This document shows positions 42,404 to 50,543 of a stretch of 64,000 nucleotides of DNA, piece after piece. Both the position numbers and the translations under genes were made by a program. Within the stretch, counting starts at the first letter, position 1, and every line of letters begins with the position of its first letter. This stretch comes from G965215145 sp965215145 (GTDB lineage Bacteria > Bacteroidota > Rhodothermia > Rhodothermales > JANQRZ01): positions 248,001-312,000 of the forward strand of contig OZ244038.1 of assembly GCA_965215145.1 (NCBI GenBank), read 5' to 3'. The notes below the pieces were generated by a model, which ran no database searches, was not told the DNA's origin, and saw only the letters and a list, made by a program, of their open reading frames with translations.

Positions 42404-44155
42404 TCACAACTCTTCCCTCATCACCCGCACGTCCTTCGCTTCGAGTTGGAGCTCGGTGCGCCCGTTCCAGCGGTTTTCTTCGAGGCAAAACGCGAGCTCC
42501 AACGGGTGTCCCTCCTTCCCGCTCCGCTCGACCTCCTCCAGCCGCTCGCCCAGCCCGAACCCGATCACCGGGTAGACCGGTCCGCCGGCGCGCTGCGCCA
42601 CCCGCAGCCGGAGGTGGCTCTTGTCCTGGCCTACCGCCTTCGCTGGGCCGACGGCGCGGAGGTCGCGGCCCCAGAAGACCGGCCGCGGGTTCTGCGGCCC
42701 GAACGGCCCGAACTGCTGGAGCACCTGCCAGAACCGCCCGTGCAGCCCCACGTCGAGGTCGGCGAGGTCGAGGGCGGCGTCGAGGGGGACCTCCGGGACG
42801 AGCTCCTCGGGCTCGACGGCCGCGCCGACGGCCTCGTGAAGCGCCGCCCGGAAGGCGTCGAGGTTAGCGAGCTCTAGCGAGACGCCTGCCGCCGCGTCGT
42901 GCCCGCCGAACCCGATGATGTGGTCCCCGCAGGCGCCGAGCGCGTCGTGGATCGAGATGCCGCCGACGGAGCGGGCCGAGCCGCGGACGAGCGCGCCGTC
43001 GCCGCGCAGCAGGATGGCCGGGCGGTGGTAGCGCTCCGCGATCCGCGCCGCCACGATCCCGATCACCCCGCCGTGCCAGTGCGGGCGGTGGAGCACGAGC
43101 GCGAGGGGGGCGCCCAGCATCAGTGCTTCCGCATCCTCCAGCGCCTCGGCCAGCGTGGCCCGGTCGAGCAGCTTCCGCTCGGCGTTGACGCGCTCGAGCT
43201 CCTCGGCGATGCGGCGGGCCTCGGCGGGGTCGTCGGTGAGGAAGAGGTGGGCGGCGCGCTCGGCGCTCCCCATCCGCCCGGCCGCGTTGATCCGCGGGCC
43301 GAGCTGGAACACAATCCGCGAGGTCGTCGCCTGCGCGAGGTCGGTGCCGGCCACCTCCGCAAGGGCCTGGAGCCCGAGGCGCGGATGCGTCGCCAGCCGC
43401 CGGAGCCCCGCCCGCATCAGCATCCGGTTCTCCCCGACGACGGGGACGATGTCGGCGGCGATGGAGACGGCCACGAGGTCGAGGTACGGGTGGGCCTCCT
43501 CCGCCGGGCGGCCGAGCCGGTCGAGCGTGGCCTGGACGAGCTTGAACCCGACGCCGCAGCCGGAGAGGCCGGTGAAGGGGTACGGGCAGTCGGCCCGCTT
43601 GGGGTCGAGCACGGCCGTGGCGTCGGGGAGCTCGGGGCCGGGCTCGTGGTGGTCGCAGATGATGAGGTCGAGGCCGAGGGCCTCCTTCGCGTAGCGCGCC
43701 TCCTCGACCCCCGTGATCCCGCAGTCGAGCGCGACGACGAGTGAGGCGCCGCGCTCGACGGCCTCGTCGAGCCCCTCGCGGCAGAGCCCGTAGCCGTGCT
43801 CGAACCGGCTCGGGATGAAGAACGTCGCCTCGACGCCCTGCGCGCGCAGGAACCCCGTCATCAGCGCCGTCGCGGTCGTCCCGTCCACGTCGTAGTCGCC
43901 ATAGACCATGACCCGCTCGCGGCGGGCGACAGCCTCGGCGAGGCGGCTGGCGGCGCGGTCCATGTCCCGCATCAGGAACGGGTCATGGACGGCTTCGAGG
44001 CCGTCGCGGAAGAACGACCGCGCGGTGTCGAAGTCGCCCACGCCGCGGACGACGAGGGCGCGGGCGAGCGCCGGGGGGAGGTCGTTGAGCTGCGCGGCGA
44101 GGGCGGCGACGGCGGCCTCGTCCTCGACGGGCCGGAGGGTCCAGCGGGGAGCCAT
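42404..44155 (-). CDS. recJ: Single-stranded-DNA-specific exonuclease RecJ
   Basis: 583 aa, usual size. DHH family motifs: VMVYGDYDVDGTTATAL (82-98), VVALDCGITGVEEA, LIICDHHEPGPELPD (DHH at 168-170), ADIVPVVGENR, and the DHHA1 domain with GVIGIVAARIAERYHRPAILL and IIGFGGHDAAAGVSLE. An OB-type domain ends the protein. It degrades single-stranded DNA 5' to 3' in recombination and mismatch repair, using Mn/Mg. A TATATTCG promoter element lies 48 bp upstream. Confidence 0.96.
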   Translation of the reverse strand: MAPRWTLRPVEDEAAVAALAAQLNDLPPALARALVVRGVGDFDTARSFFRDGLEAVHDPFLMRDMDRAASRLAEAVARRERVMVYGDYDVDGTTATALMTGFLRAQGVEATFFIPSRFEHGYGLCREGLDEAVERGASLVVALDCGITGVEEARYAKEALGLDLIICDHHEPGPELPDATAVLDPKRADCPYPFTGLSGCGVGFKLVQATLDRLGRPAEEAHPYLDLVAVSIAADIVPVVGENRMLMRAGLRRLATHPRLGLQALAEVAGTDLAQATTSRIVFQLGPRINAAGRMGSAERAAHLFLTDDPAEARRIAEELERVNAERKLLDRATLAEALEDAEALMLGAPLALVLHRPHWHGGVIGIVAARIAERYHRPAILLRGDGALVRGSARSVGGISIHDALGACGDHIIGFGGHDAAAGVSLELANLDAFRAALHEAVGAAVEPEELVPEVPLDAALDLADLDVGLHGRFWQVLQQFGPFGPQNPRPVFWGRDLRAVGPAKAVGQDKSHLRLRVAQRAGGPVYPVIGFGLGERLEEVERSGKEGHPLELAFCLEENRWNGRTELQLEAKDVRVMREEL

Positions 44156-44203
44156 ATGGAGCGGAGGTCGGGGGGACGTACCCCGGAAGACGCCGGGGTG
44201 CGG

Positions 44204-44211
44204 CGAATATA
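44204..44211 (-). promoter_or_regulatory. Candidate -7 element TATATTCG (minus strand) for recJ
   Basis: TAnnTTCG on the minus strand, 48 nt before the recJ ATG, in the spacer behind the DoxX-like gene. Confidence 0.45.
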
Positions 44212-44227
44212 ACCGTCTCCCCGCCGC

Positions 44228-44593
44228 CTACCGCTCGCCCCGCGTCGCCCACCAGACCCACGCGATCAGGGCGAACTGGAGCGGGAGCCGGAGCCACAGC
44301 GCCCACGGCGGCACGCCCTGCCCGGCCTCCTCCGGCGCCACGGCCATGTACACGTTCGCGGGGAAGACGGCGACGAGCAGCGCGACCAGCCCGGCGCCGG
44401 CCGCGCGGCGGAGCCGGGGGATCAGCACGCCGAGGCCGCCGAGGACCTCGGCCGCGCCGCTGATCAGGACGAGCGCGCGCGGGGCCGGGAGCTGCGGTGG
44501 GACGATGGCCTCGAACGGCCGCGGCTTCAGGAAGTGCATCACGCCCGCGCCGACGAAGATCGCGGCGATCAGTCCAAGAGAGAGCTTCTTCAT
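44228..44593 (-). CDS. DoxX-like membrane protein
   Basis: 121 aa with four hydrophobic helices: LSLGLIAAIFVGAGVMHFL, ALVLISGAAEVLGGLGVLI, AAGAGLVALLVAVFPANVYM and a final LPLQFALIAWVWW. The order and the HFLKP segment after helix 1 match the DoxX/DoxX-like family of small inner-membrane proteins of unclear, possibly redox-linked, role. The ATG overlaps the stop of the upstream pgeF gene (ATGA), so the two are coupled. Confidence 0.8.
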   Translation of the reverse strand: MKKLSLGLIAAIFVGAGVMHFLKPRPFEAIVPPQLPAPRALVLISGAAEVLGGLGVLIPRLRRAAGAGLVALLVAVFPANVYMAVAPEEAGQGVPPWALWLRLPLQFALIAWVWWATRGER

Positions 44594-45309
44594 CGGTCGC
44601 CTCCGGCTGCGACCCGGAGGCCAATGAGCCCCATCATCCGCCCCGGCGTGCCGGCCTCGCCACGGTACGAGTAGAACCGCTCGGGCTCGCGCACCGTGCA
44701 GGCGTCGGAAAGCTCCGTCTGCGATGCGGGGACGTCGGCCGCGCGGAGCTGCGCGGCGATGGCGGCGCGGAGATCCACGTGCGGGCGCGGCCACTCGGGG
44801 CGGCGGACGACGTGCGCGGCGTCGAACTCGGCCGCGACCTCCTCCCCCACCTCGAACGCCTCGGCCGAGATGCACGGCCCGACGTGAGCCCGCATCCGCC
44901 CAGGCGCGGCGCCGAGCCGCTGCATCGCCCGCACCGTCTCTCCTGCGATCCCCGCGACCGTCCCCCGCCATCCGGAGTGGCACGCCCCGACGACCGCGGC
45001 CTCGGCGTCGGCCAGCAGGACAAGCGCGCAGTCGGCGGCGTAGACGGAGAGCAGGAGGCCTGGCGTCGCCGTCACGAGCCCGTCAGTTCGGGAGGCTCGG
45101 CCCGGCGCGGTGACGTGCGCCACCGTCGCTTCGTGGACCTGCTCCGTCACCGCCACGGCACCGAACCCCTCGGTGTGGGCGAGCTGCTGAACGGCGTCCC
45201 GCGCTGCTCCTGGAGCGGGCCCGGCGAATTGGCGGGTGGTGAAGGCGGCGAACACGCCCGGCGCGTCGGCGAAGACGTCGGGGCGGAGGAGGGTGGCTTC
45301 GGCGGTCAT
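44590..45309 (-). CDS. pgeF: Laccase-domain purine nucleoside phosphorylase / peptidoglycan editing factor
   Basis: 239 aa YfiH/PgeF family. TEQVHEATV (His59), SVYAADCALVLL (Cys94) and GACHSGWRGTVAGI (His111) supply the three zinc ligands; AHVGPCISAEAFEVGEEV and FYSYRGE near the end are also family-typical. Family members act as purine nucleoside phosphorylases/adenosine deaminases, and as PgeF prevent misincorporation of serine into peptidoglycan precursors. The ATG at 45309 fits the family length; the longer open frame to 45513 runs over aroE's 3' end and is not coding. Confidence 0.9.
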   Translation of the reverse strand: MTAEATLLRPDVFADAPGVFAAFTTRQFAGPAPGAARDAVQQLAHTEGFGAVAVTEQVHEATVAHVTAPGRASRTDGLVTATPGLLLSVYAADCALVLLADAEAAVVGACHSGWRGTVAGIAGETVRAMQRLGAAPGRMRAHVGPCISAEAFEVGEEVAAEFDAAHVVRRPEWPRPHVDLRAAIAAQLRAADVPASQTELSDACTVREPERFYSYRGEAGTPGRMMGLIGLRVAAGGDR

Positions 45310-45379
45310 GGCTCGGGGTGGGCTGCGGAGTGCAGCACGCGCGATGGGGGCGGGAGGATTCTGAGATCCCCCGCCATTG

Positions 45380-45407
45380 GTAGAGGCACACGGCCATGCG
45401 CCCCTAC
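45380..45407. repeat. REP-like palindrome, copy d (overlaps aroE stop codon)
   Basis: Degenerate 28-bp member (GTAGAGGCAC, centre, GCGCCCCTAC). Its right arm supplies the TAG stop codon of aroE. Confidence 0.7.
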
Positions 45408-46252
45408 GCCGCCGCTTCAGCGAGCGCCACGCGCACCGCCCCCATCGGCATCGGCCGGCCCGTCCACAGCCGAAACGTCTCGGCGGCCTGCCCGATGAGC
45501 ATCTCCAACCCACCGATGGCGGTGGCGCCTCGGGCAGCGGCGTCGCGCAGCAGCCGGGTCACGCGCGGGGCATAGACGAGGTCATAGACCGTCTGCCCCT
45601 TCGAGAAGTCCGTGTCGTTCGGCCACGGCGTGGTGTCCGGGCGCGGGTGCATCCCCAGCGGCGTCGCGTTCACGACGAGCGCGGCGCGGCGGACGGCGGG
45701 TACGGCCTCTGCCAGCGGCACCACCCGCAGCGCTCCGGCCGGGTCGAGCGGGGTGAGGCCAGAAGCAAGGGCGTCGGCGCGCTCGGGGGTTCGGGCGGCC
45801 AGCGTCAGCATCTCGGGTTCGGCGTGGGTGAGGAGGGCGTAGGCCACCGCCCGCGCCGCGCCGCCACTGCCGAAGATCAGCGCGGGCCGTCCCCGCAGCC
45901 TGTCGAGGTCGAGCGGGGCGAGGAAGCCGGCCGCGTCGGTGTTGTGGCCCACGAGCGCGCCGTCATCCTCCCGCACGATGGCGTTGACCGCGCCGATGAC
46001 CGCGGCCTCCGGGCTCAGCCGGTCGAGGTGGGGGAGGACCGCCCGCTTGTGGGGGATCGTGACGTTGGCGCCGAGGACGTTCGGCGCCCGCAGCCCGGCC
46101 ACCGCTGCCTCCAGCGACTCCACCCCGACTCGGGTTGCGAGGTACGTCGCATCGATGTCGGCGGCGGCGAAGGCCGCGTTGTGGATCGCCGGCGAGAGCG
46201 AGCGCGCGACGGGGTCGCCGAGGAGGAGGGCCAGGCGGGCGTCGGGCTTCAC
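45404..46252 (-). CDS. aroE: Shikimate dehydrogenase
   Basis: 282 aa. Substrate-binding SLSPAIHNAAF (18-28), NVTIPHK with the catalytic lysine (63-69), GAVNAIV, GHNTDAAGF (Asp106), and the NADP-binding GSGGAARAVAYAL (128-140), VNATPLGMHP and the final IGGLEMLIGQAAETFRLWTG. It reduces 3-dehydroshikimate to shikimate with NADPH in aromatic amino acid synthesis. The stop codon lies within an REP-like palindrome, and another copy lies 16 bp upstream of the start. Confidence 0.95.
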   Translation of the reverse strand: MKPDARLALLLGDPVARSLSPAIHNAAFAAADIDATYLATRVGVESLEAAVAGLRAPNVLGANVTIPHKRAVLPHLDRLSPEAAVIGAVNAIVREDDGALVGHNTDAAGFLAPLDLDRLRGRPALIFGSGGAARAVAYALLTHAEPEMLTLAARTPERADALASGLTPLDPAGALRVVPLAEAVPAVRRAALVVNATPLGMHPRPDTTPWPNDTDFSKGQTVYDLVYAPRVTRLLRDAAARGATAIGGLEMLIGQAAETFRLWTGRPMPMGAVRVALAEAAA

Positions 46253-46268
46253 GGGATGTCCGGAAACG

Positions 46269-46296
46269 GTAGGGGCGCAGCGCGCTGCGCCCCTAC
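46269..46296. repeat. REP-like palindrome, copy e
   Basis: Perfect 28-bp palindrome (half-site GTAGGGGCGCAGCG) in the spacer between the TPR gene and aroE. Same core as copy b. Confidence 0.85.
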
Positions 46297-46338
46297 GGAG
46301 AGGCCCCTACAGAGAAGAGAGGACCGGGGGCGTCAGCC

Positions 46339-47778
46339 TCACCCGCGCCGGGGCGTGCCTTCGCGGCCGGGGCGTGAGGAGCCACCGAAGAGGTGGCGGA
46401 CGCGGGCGTCGGTGGCGATCTCGGGGTAGAGCTGGCGGACCTCCTCGCGGACGGCGGGGTCGAGGTCGAAGGCCCGCTTCAGCGCGGCGGCCCCCTCCTC
46501 CACCCGGTCCAGCGCGAAGAGCGCCTTCGCCACCGCCATGTGGGCGTCGGTCTGCCGCGGCTCGAGCGTGGCGGCGCGGCCGAAGGCGCCGAGGGCGTCC
46601 GCGGTCCGCTTCGCCTCGAACATCGTCTCGCCGTAGTCGAGCCACGCCTCGGCGTTGTCCGGCTCGAGCTCGACGACGCGGGCGTAGGAGCGGAGGGAGG
46701 CGTCGAGGAGGCCGGCGTTGTACTCGCTGTCGGCGCGGGCGTACCAGAACTCCCCGATGTCCGGGTGGAGCTGGAGCGCGCGGGCGAAGCACGTCAGCGC
46801 GTCGGGGTGGCGCTCGAGGGCGTCGTAGGAGCAGCCCATCCCGTACCACGCCTCGGCGTAGTCGGCGTCCTGCTCGACGGCGCGCTGGAAGTAGCGGATG
46901 GCGGCCGGGTAATCTTCGAGCTCCTCGTAAGCGAGGGCGATGTTGTAGAACGTCGCCGCGTCGCCCTCCTCGAGGTCGAGCACGCGGAGGTAGCTCTCGA
47001 CGGCGCCGGCGAGGTCGCCGAGGTTGGCGAGGGCGTTGCCGCGGTTGTACCACGCCGAGGCGAACCCCTCGTCGATGGCCGTGGCGAAGTCGTAGGACGC
47101 GACGGCCTCCTCGAACCGCTCCATCCGGTTGAGCACGATGCCGCGGTTGTACCACGCGTTCTGCGAGTACGGGTCGAGGTCGATCTGGCGATCGTAGGCG
47201 GCGACGGAGTCGTCGAGGCGCCCGGCCTGGTCGTAGCAGAAGCCGAGCTCGTACCACAGCTCCGGGTGCTCCGGGTTCATCTCCGCCCCGTACTCCAGCG
47301 CGGCGACGGCCTCGCCGTAGCGGCCGAGCTTCTCGAGGGTGATCCCGCGGTTGAGGAGGACCTCCTCGTTGGTCGGGTCGAACTGGAGCGCCTCGTCGTA
47401 GGCCGCGAGGGCCTCCTCGGTGCGGCCGAGGTTGTCGAGCGTGATCCCCCGGTTGAGGATGGTCTCGGCGTTGACGGGGTTCAGCGCGAGGGCCTCGTCG
47501 TAGGCCTTCAGCGCCTCCTCGTTGCGGTCGAGGTTGTTGAGGAGCACGCCCCGGCGGAGCCACGCGTCGGAGGAGTACGGGCACTGCGCGATGATCCGGT
47601 CCACGACCTCGAGGGCGTCGGTCAGCCGGCCCTCCTCGAAGTAGTACGTCGCGATCTCCTCGAGCGTCCCGGAGTCGAAATAGCCCGCGCCGTCGCGGAG
47701 GCTCTCCTCGTAGGCGCCGACCAACTCGTCGAGGTCGTCACGGCTCTGCGGGTCGTCGAAGTCGTCGAACTCGAACAT
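46339..47778 (-). CDS. Tetratricopeptide-repeat protein
   Basis: 479 aa. After an acidic start (MFEFDDFDDPQSRDDLDELVG) it consists of about a dozen TPR units, for example AEWYGMGCSYDALERHPDALTCFARALQLHP-type pairs and the repeating NRGI-LDNLGRTEEALAAYDEALQFDP form. No signal peptide or membrane segment, so it is probably cytoplasmic and acts as a scaffold. Similar all-TPR proteins are widespread in Bacteroidota/Rhodothermota with no defined function. The start at 47778 was chosen because the frame upstream is spacer sequence; a TACATTAC element precedes it. Confidence 0.85.
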   Translation of the reverse strand: MFEFDDFDDPQSRDDLDELVGAYEESLRDGAGYFDSGTLEEIATYYFEEGRLTDALEVVDRIIAQCPYSSDAWLRRGVLLNNLDRNEEALKAYDEALALNPVNAETILNRGITLDNLGRTEEALAAYDEALQFDPTNEEVLLNRGITLEKLGRYGEAVAALEYGAEMNPEHPELWYELGFCYDQAGRLDDSVAAYDRQIDLDPYSQNAWYNRGIVLNRMERFEEAVASYDFATAIDEGFASAWYNRGNALANLGDLAGAVESYLRVLDLEEGDAATFYNIALAYEELEDYPAAIRYFQRAVEQDADYAEAWYGMGCSYDALERHPDALTCFARALQLHPDIGEFWYARADSEYNAGLLDASLRSYARVVELEPDNAEAWLDYGETMFEAKRTADALGAFGRAATLEPRQTDAHMAVAKALFALDRVEEGAAALKRAFDLDPAVREEVRQLYPEIATDARVRHLFGGSSRPGREGTPRRG

Positions 47779-47847
47779 GCGCGGGCGCGGGGTAGAGGGG
47801 GCGCGCTGGCTACCCCCGGAGTGCGGGCAATGAGATCGGGCGGCGGG

Positions 47848-47855
47848 GTAATGTA
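47848..47855 (-). promoter_or_regulatory. Candidate -7 element TACATTAC (minus strand) for the TPR gene
   Basis: Same octamer as before the first arylsulfotransferase-like gene, 70 nt before the TPR start, in the 214-bp divergent spacer with tmk. Confidence 0.4.
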
Positions 47856-47992
47856 CGCGGAGCCCTGGGACCGGGCGATTACAAAATCTGGGCCGACCCC
47901 GGGGGCCCCATCCCCTTCTTCCAGAGGGCCGGCGGTAAGTTCCCGGAGGCCGTTTCCGCCCCGCCGGGCCGGGCCGTTTTACCCCCGCCTTC

Positions 47993-48661
47993 ATGCCGAC
48001 GCCCGCCGCCTTCCCGCCCCTGCTCATCACCTTCGAGGGGATCGACGGGAGCGGGAAGAGCACGCAGGTCCGCCGCCTCCAACGCCGCCTCAAAGACATC
48101 GGCGCGGAGCCGCTGCTCGTCCGCGAGCCCGGCGGCACGGCGCTCTCCGAGAGGGTCCGCGCGCTCCTCCTTGACCCCGCCGCCGAGATCGCCCCGCGCG
48201 CCGAGCTGCTGCTGTTCGCCGCCGCCCGCGCGCAGCTCGTGGACGAGGCCGTCCGCCCCGCGCTCGCCGCCGGCCGCCCCGTCCTCGCCGACCGGTTCTG
48301 CGACTCGACGACGGCGTACCAGGGCGCCGGCCGCGGGCTCGCCGAGGCGGAGTGGCTCGCGGGCTTCCACCGCTTCACCACCGGCGGGCTTATCCCGGAC
48401 CGGACGTTCGTCGTGGACGTCCCGCTGGAGGTCGCCGCGCGCCGTCGGGGCCGCGAGGCCGACCGGATGGAGGCCGCCGGCGCCGCGTTCTTCGAGCGCG
48501 TCCGCACGGGCTACCTCGCCCTCGCCGAGCGGGAGCCCGAGCGGGTCCGCGTGCTCGACGGGACCCGGCCCATCGGCGCGCTCGCCGACGAGGTGTGGGA
48601 GGAGGTCGAGGGGCTCGCTGCGGCGGCGGCGGGAGGAACAGCCCGCTCGGCCTCCGGGTAG
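47993..48661 (+). CDS. tmk: Thymidylate kinase
   Basis: 222 aa. P-loop FEGIDGSGKSTQ (14-25), REPGGTALSERVR, LLLFAAARAQLVDE, the DRFCDSTTAYQGAGRGL (DRx) motif and a short lid with RRRGREADRMEAAG. It phosphorylates dTMP to dTDP. Followed 25 bp later by a Fur-family regulator in the same direction, although the two functions are unrelated. A low-complexity Ala/Gly tail ends the protein. Confidence 0.95.
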   Translation: MPTPAAFPPLLITFEGIDGSGKSTQVRRLQRRLKDIGAEPLLVREPGGTALSERVRALLLDPAAEIAPRAELLLFAAARAQLVDEAVRPALAAGRPVLADRFCDSTTAYQGAGRGLAEAEWLAGFHRFTTGGLIPDRTFVVDVPLEVAARRRGREADRMEAAGAAFFERVRTGYLALAEREPERVRVLDGTRPIGALADEVWEEVEGLAAAAAGGTARSASG

Positions 48662-48685
48662 CGGCATCCCCCCAACCCCCGCCCG

Positions 48686-49171
48686 ATGTCGCCCCTGCCC
48701 GCTCAGCAGATGGAGGAGGTCCACCGCGCCTTCCGCGCCTTCCTCAAGGAGCGACGGCAGCGGCAGACCCCCGAGCGCTTCGCCGTGCTCGAGGAGGTCT
48801 ACGCCACCGGCGAGCACCTCGACGCCGACGAGCTCTTCGCACGGATCAAGGCGAAGGGCGGCCGGGTCAGCCGCGCCACGGTCTACAACACGCTGGAGCT
48901 GCTCCTGGAGTGCAGCCTCGTCGTAAAACACCAGTTCGGGCGCCACCAGGCGAAGTACGAGCGGGCCTGGGCCTACTGGCAGCACGACCACCTCATCTGC
49001 CTCGACTGCGGCGAGATCCTCGAGTTCTGCGACCCCCGGCTCCAGAGCATCCAGGACACCGTGGCCGACATCTTCGGGTTCGAGGTGAAGCAGCACGCGC
49101 TCCACCTCTACGGCCACTGCCGCCGGGACGGCTGCGCCGGTAAGGAGGGGGGCGGAGGGAATGGGAAGTAG
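48686..49171 (+). CDS. Fur-family metal-responsive transcriptional regulator
   Basis: 161 aa. Winged helix with RQRQTPERFAVLEEVYATGEHLDADELFARI and recognition helix VSRATVYNTLELL (61-73); dimerisation/metal region with HDHLICLDCGEILEF (His100, His102, Cys105, Cys108) and a second CxxxxC pair (Cys145, Cys150) as a structural zinc site. Fur, PerR and Zur cannot be separated by eye. It represses metal uptake or oxidative-stress genes when metal-loaded; its target box is not evident in the window. Confidence 0.9.
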   Translation: MSPLPAQQMEEVHRAFRAFLKERRQRQTPERFAVLEEVYATGEHLDADELFARIKAKGGRVSRATVYNTLELLLECSLVVKHQFGRHQAKYERAWAYWQHDHLICLDCGEILEFCDPRLQSIQDTVADIFGFEVKQHALHLYGHCRRDGCAGKEGGGGNGK

Positions 49172-49197
49172 ATAGCCGCAGGGACACACCCCCTCCA

Positions 49198-49205
49198 TAC
49201 CTTCC
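49198..49205 (+). promoter_or_regulatory. Candidate -7 element TACCTTCC
   Basis: TAnnTTCC element 24 nt before the GTG start of the PhzF-like gene. Confidence 0.35.
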
Positions 49206-49228
49206 GTCCCGTCCCTCCCCTCCACCCC

Positions 49229-50026
49229 GTGTCGCTCCCGCTCCTCCAGATCGACGCCTTTGCCGATGGGCCGTTCGCCGGCAACCCCGCCGCCGTGTGC
49301 TTCCTCGACGGGGAGGCGCCGGACGGCTGGATGCAGCGCGTCGCGGCCGAGATGAACCTGTCGGAGACGGCGTTCGTGACCTCCGCCGAAGACGGGTTCG
49401 GGCTGCGGTGGTTCACGCCGGCGGCGGAGGTAGACCTCTGCGGCCACGCCACGCTCGCCGCCGCGCACGCGCTCTGGGAGACGGATCGGCTCGCGTCCGA
49501 TGCCGCGGCACGCTTCCACTCCCGCGGCGGCCTCCTCACCGCCGAGCGGGACGGGGATACGATCTGGCTCGACTTCCCCGCGCTCCCCCCCGAGGCCGCT
49601 GATCCTCCGGACGGCCTCGCCGAGGCGCTCGGGGTCGAGCCGTTGGCCGTCGCCCGGAGCCGGTTCGACTGGCTCATCGAGCTGGCGGACGCTGAGGCTG
49701 CCGCGGAGGTCGCGCCGGATTTTAGAGCTCTCCGGCGGGTCCAGGCGCGCGGGGTGATCGTGACGGCCCCCGGCACCGACGGCGCCGATTTCGCCTCGCG
49801 ATTCTTCGCCCCCGCCGTCGGGATCGACGAGGACCCGGTCACGGGCTCGGCGCATTGTGTCCTCGCGCCGTACTGGGCCGCAAAGCTCGGCCGCTCCGAC
49901 CTCGTCGGCCGCCAGCTCTCGCAGCGCGGCGGTACCGTCCGCGCCCGCGTCGAGGGGGACCGCGTCCGGCTCGGCGGTCGGGCCGTCACCGTCTTCCGCG
50001 CCCAACTCCTCCCCGAGCCCGTATAA
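49229..50026 (+). CDS. PhzF family isomerase
   Basis: 265 aa from a GTG start. LQIDAFADGPFAGNPAAVCFLDG, MNLSETAFV with the catalytic Glu46, LRWFTPAAEVDLCGHATLAAAHAL and the second-half GIDEDPVTGSAHCVLAPYWA are the conserved blocks of the PhzF/YddE fold. Family members catalyse proton shifts on small metabolites; the actual substrate is usually unknown and this is not evidence for phenazine production. pyrR begins 5 bp after the stop. Confidence 0.9.
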   Translation: MSLPLLQIDAFADGPFAGNPAAVCFLDGEAPDGWMQRVAAEMNLSETAFVTSAEDGFGLRWFTPAAEVDLCGHATLAAAHALWETDRLASDAAARFHSRGGLLTAERDGDTIWLDFPALPPEAADPPDGLAEALGVEPLAVARSRFDWLIELADAEAAAEVAPDFRALRRVQARGVIVTAPGTDGADFASRFFAPAVGIDEDPVTGSAHCVLAPYWAAKLGRSDLVGRQLSQRGGTVRARVEGDRVRLGGRAVTVFRAQLLPEPV

Positions 50027-50030
50027 GCCG

Positions 50031-50543
50031 ATGGCCCGTTCTTCCTTGATGTCCCCCGAGCGCGTCCGCCGCACGCTGACGCGGCTGGCCTACGAGGTCG
50101 TGGAGAAGAACCGCGGCAGCGCCACGCTCGAGGTCTTCGGCATCCGGTCGCGCGGGGTGGCGCTGGCCGAGAGCCTCGGCCGTACCGTCGCCAAGATAGA
50201 GGGGGACGAGGTCCCCGTCCACACCCTCAACGTCACCCCCTTCCGCGACGACCTCGGCGACCCGCCGCCGGTCGAGCCGCTGGAGCCGCGCCCGGCCGTC
50301 GAGGGCCGCGACGTGCTAATCGTGGACGACGTGCTGTTCACCGGCCGCACCGCCCGCGCCGCCATCGACGCCGTGCTCCACTACGGCCGCCCCGCCTCCA
50401 TCCAGCTCGCCGTGTTGATCGACCGGGGACACCGCGAGTACCCGATCCAGCCGGACTACCTCGGCCTCCGCATCCCCACCAAGCACCGCGAGCGCGTCGT
50501 CGTCGAGGTGAACGGCGAGGTCGCGGTCTACTTAGAGGAGTAA
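50031..50543 (+). CDS. pyrR: Bifunctional pyr operon regulator / uracil phosphoribosyltransferase PyrR
   Basis: 170 aa. The PRPP-binding motif VLIVDDVLFTGRTARAAID (95-113), GIRSRGVALAESLG, LNVTPFRDDL and LAVLIDRGHREYPIQPDYLGLRIPT are diagnostic for PyrR. It binds pyr mRNA in some bacteria and has uracil phosphoribosyltransferase activity; no pyr genes are adjacent here. Start at 50031; an in-frame ATG at 50049 (MSPERV) is also possible. Its stop directly abuts the stop of the convergent PASTA gene. Confidence 0.93.
   Translation: MARSSLMSPERVRRTLTRLAYEVVEKNRGSATLEVFGIRSRGVALAESLGRTVAKIEGDEVPVHTLNVTPFRDDLGDPPPVEPLEPRPAVEGRDVLIVDDVLFTGRTARAAIDAVLHYGRPASIQLAVLIDRGHREYPIQPDYLGLRIPTKHRERVVVEVNGEVAVYLEE

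Noticed and set aside
49229..50026. Evidence for phenazine biosynthesis from the PhzF-like gene
   Set aside because: PhzF-fold proteins are common without phenazine genes; none of the other phz genes is nearby.
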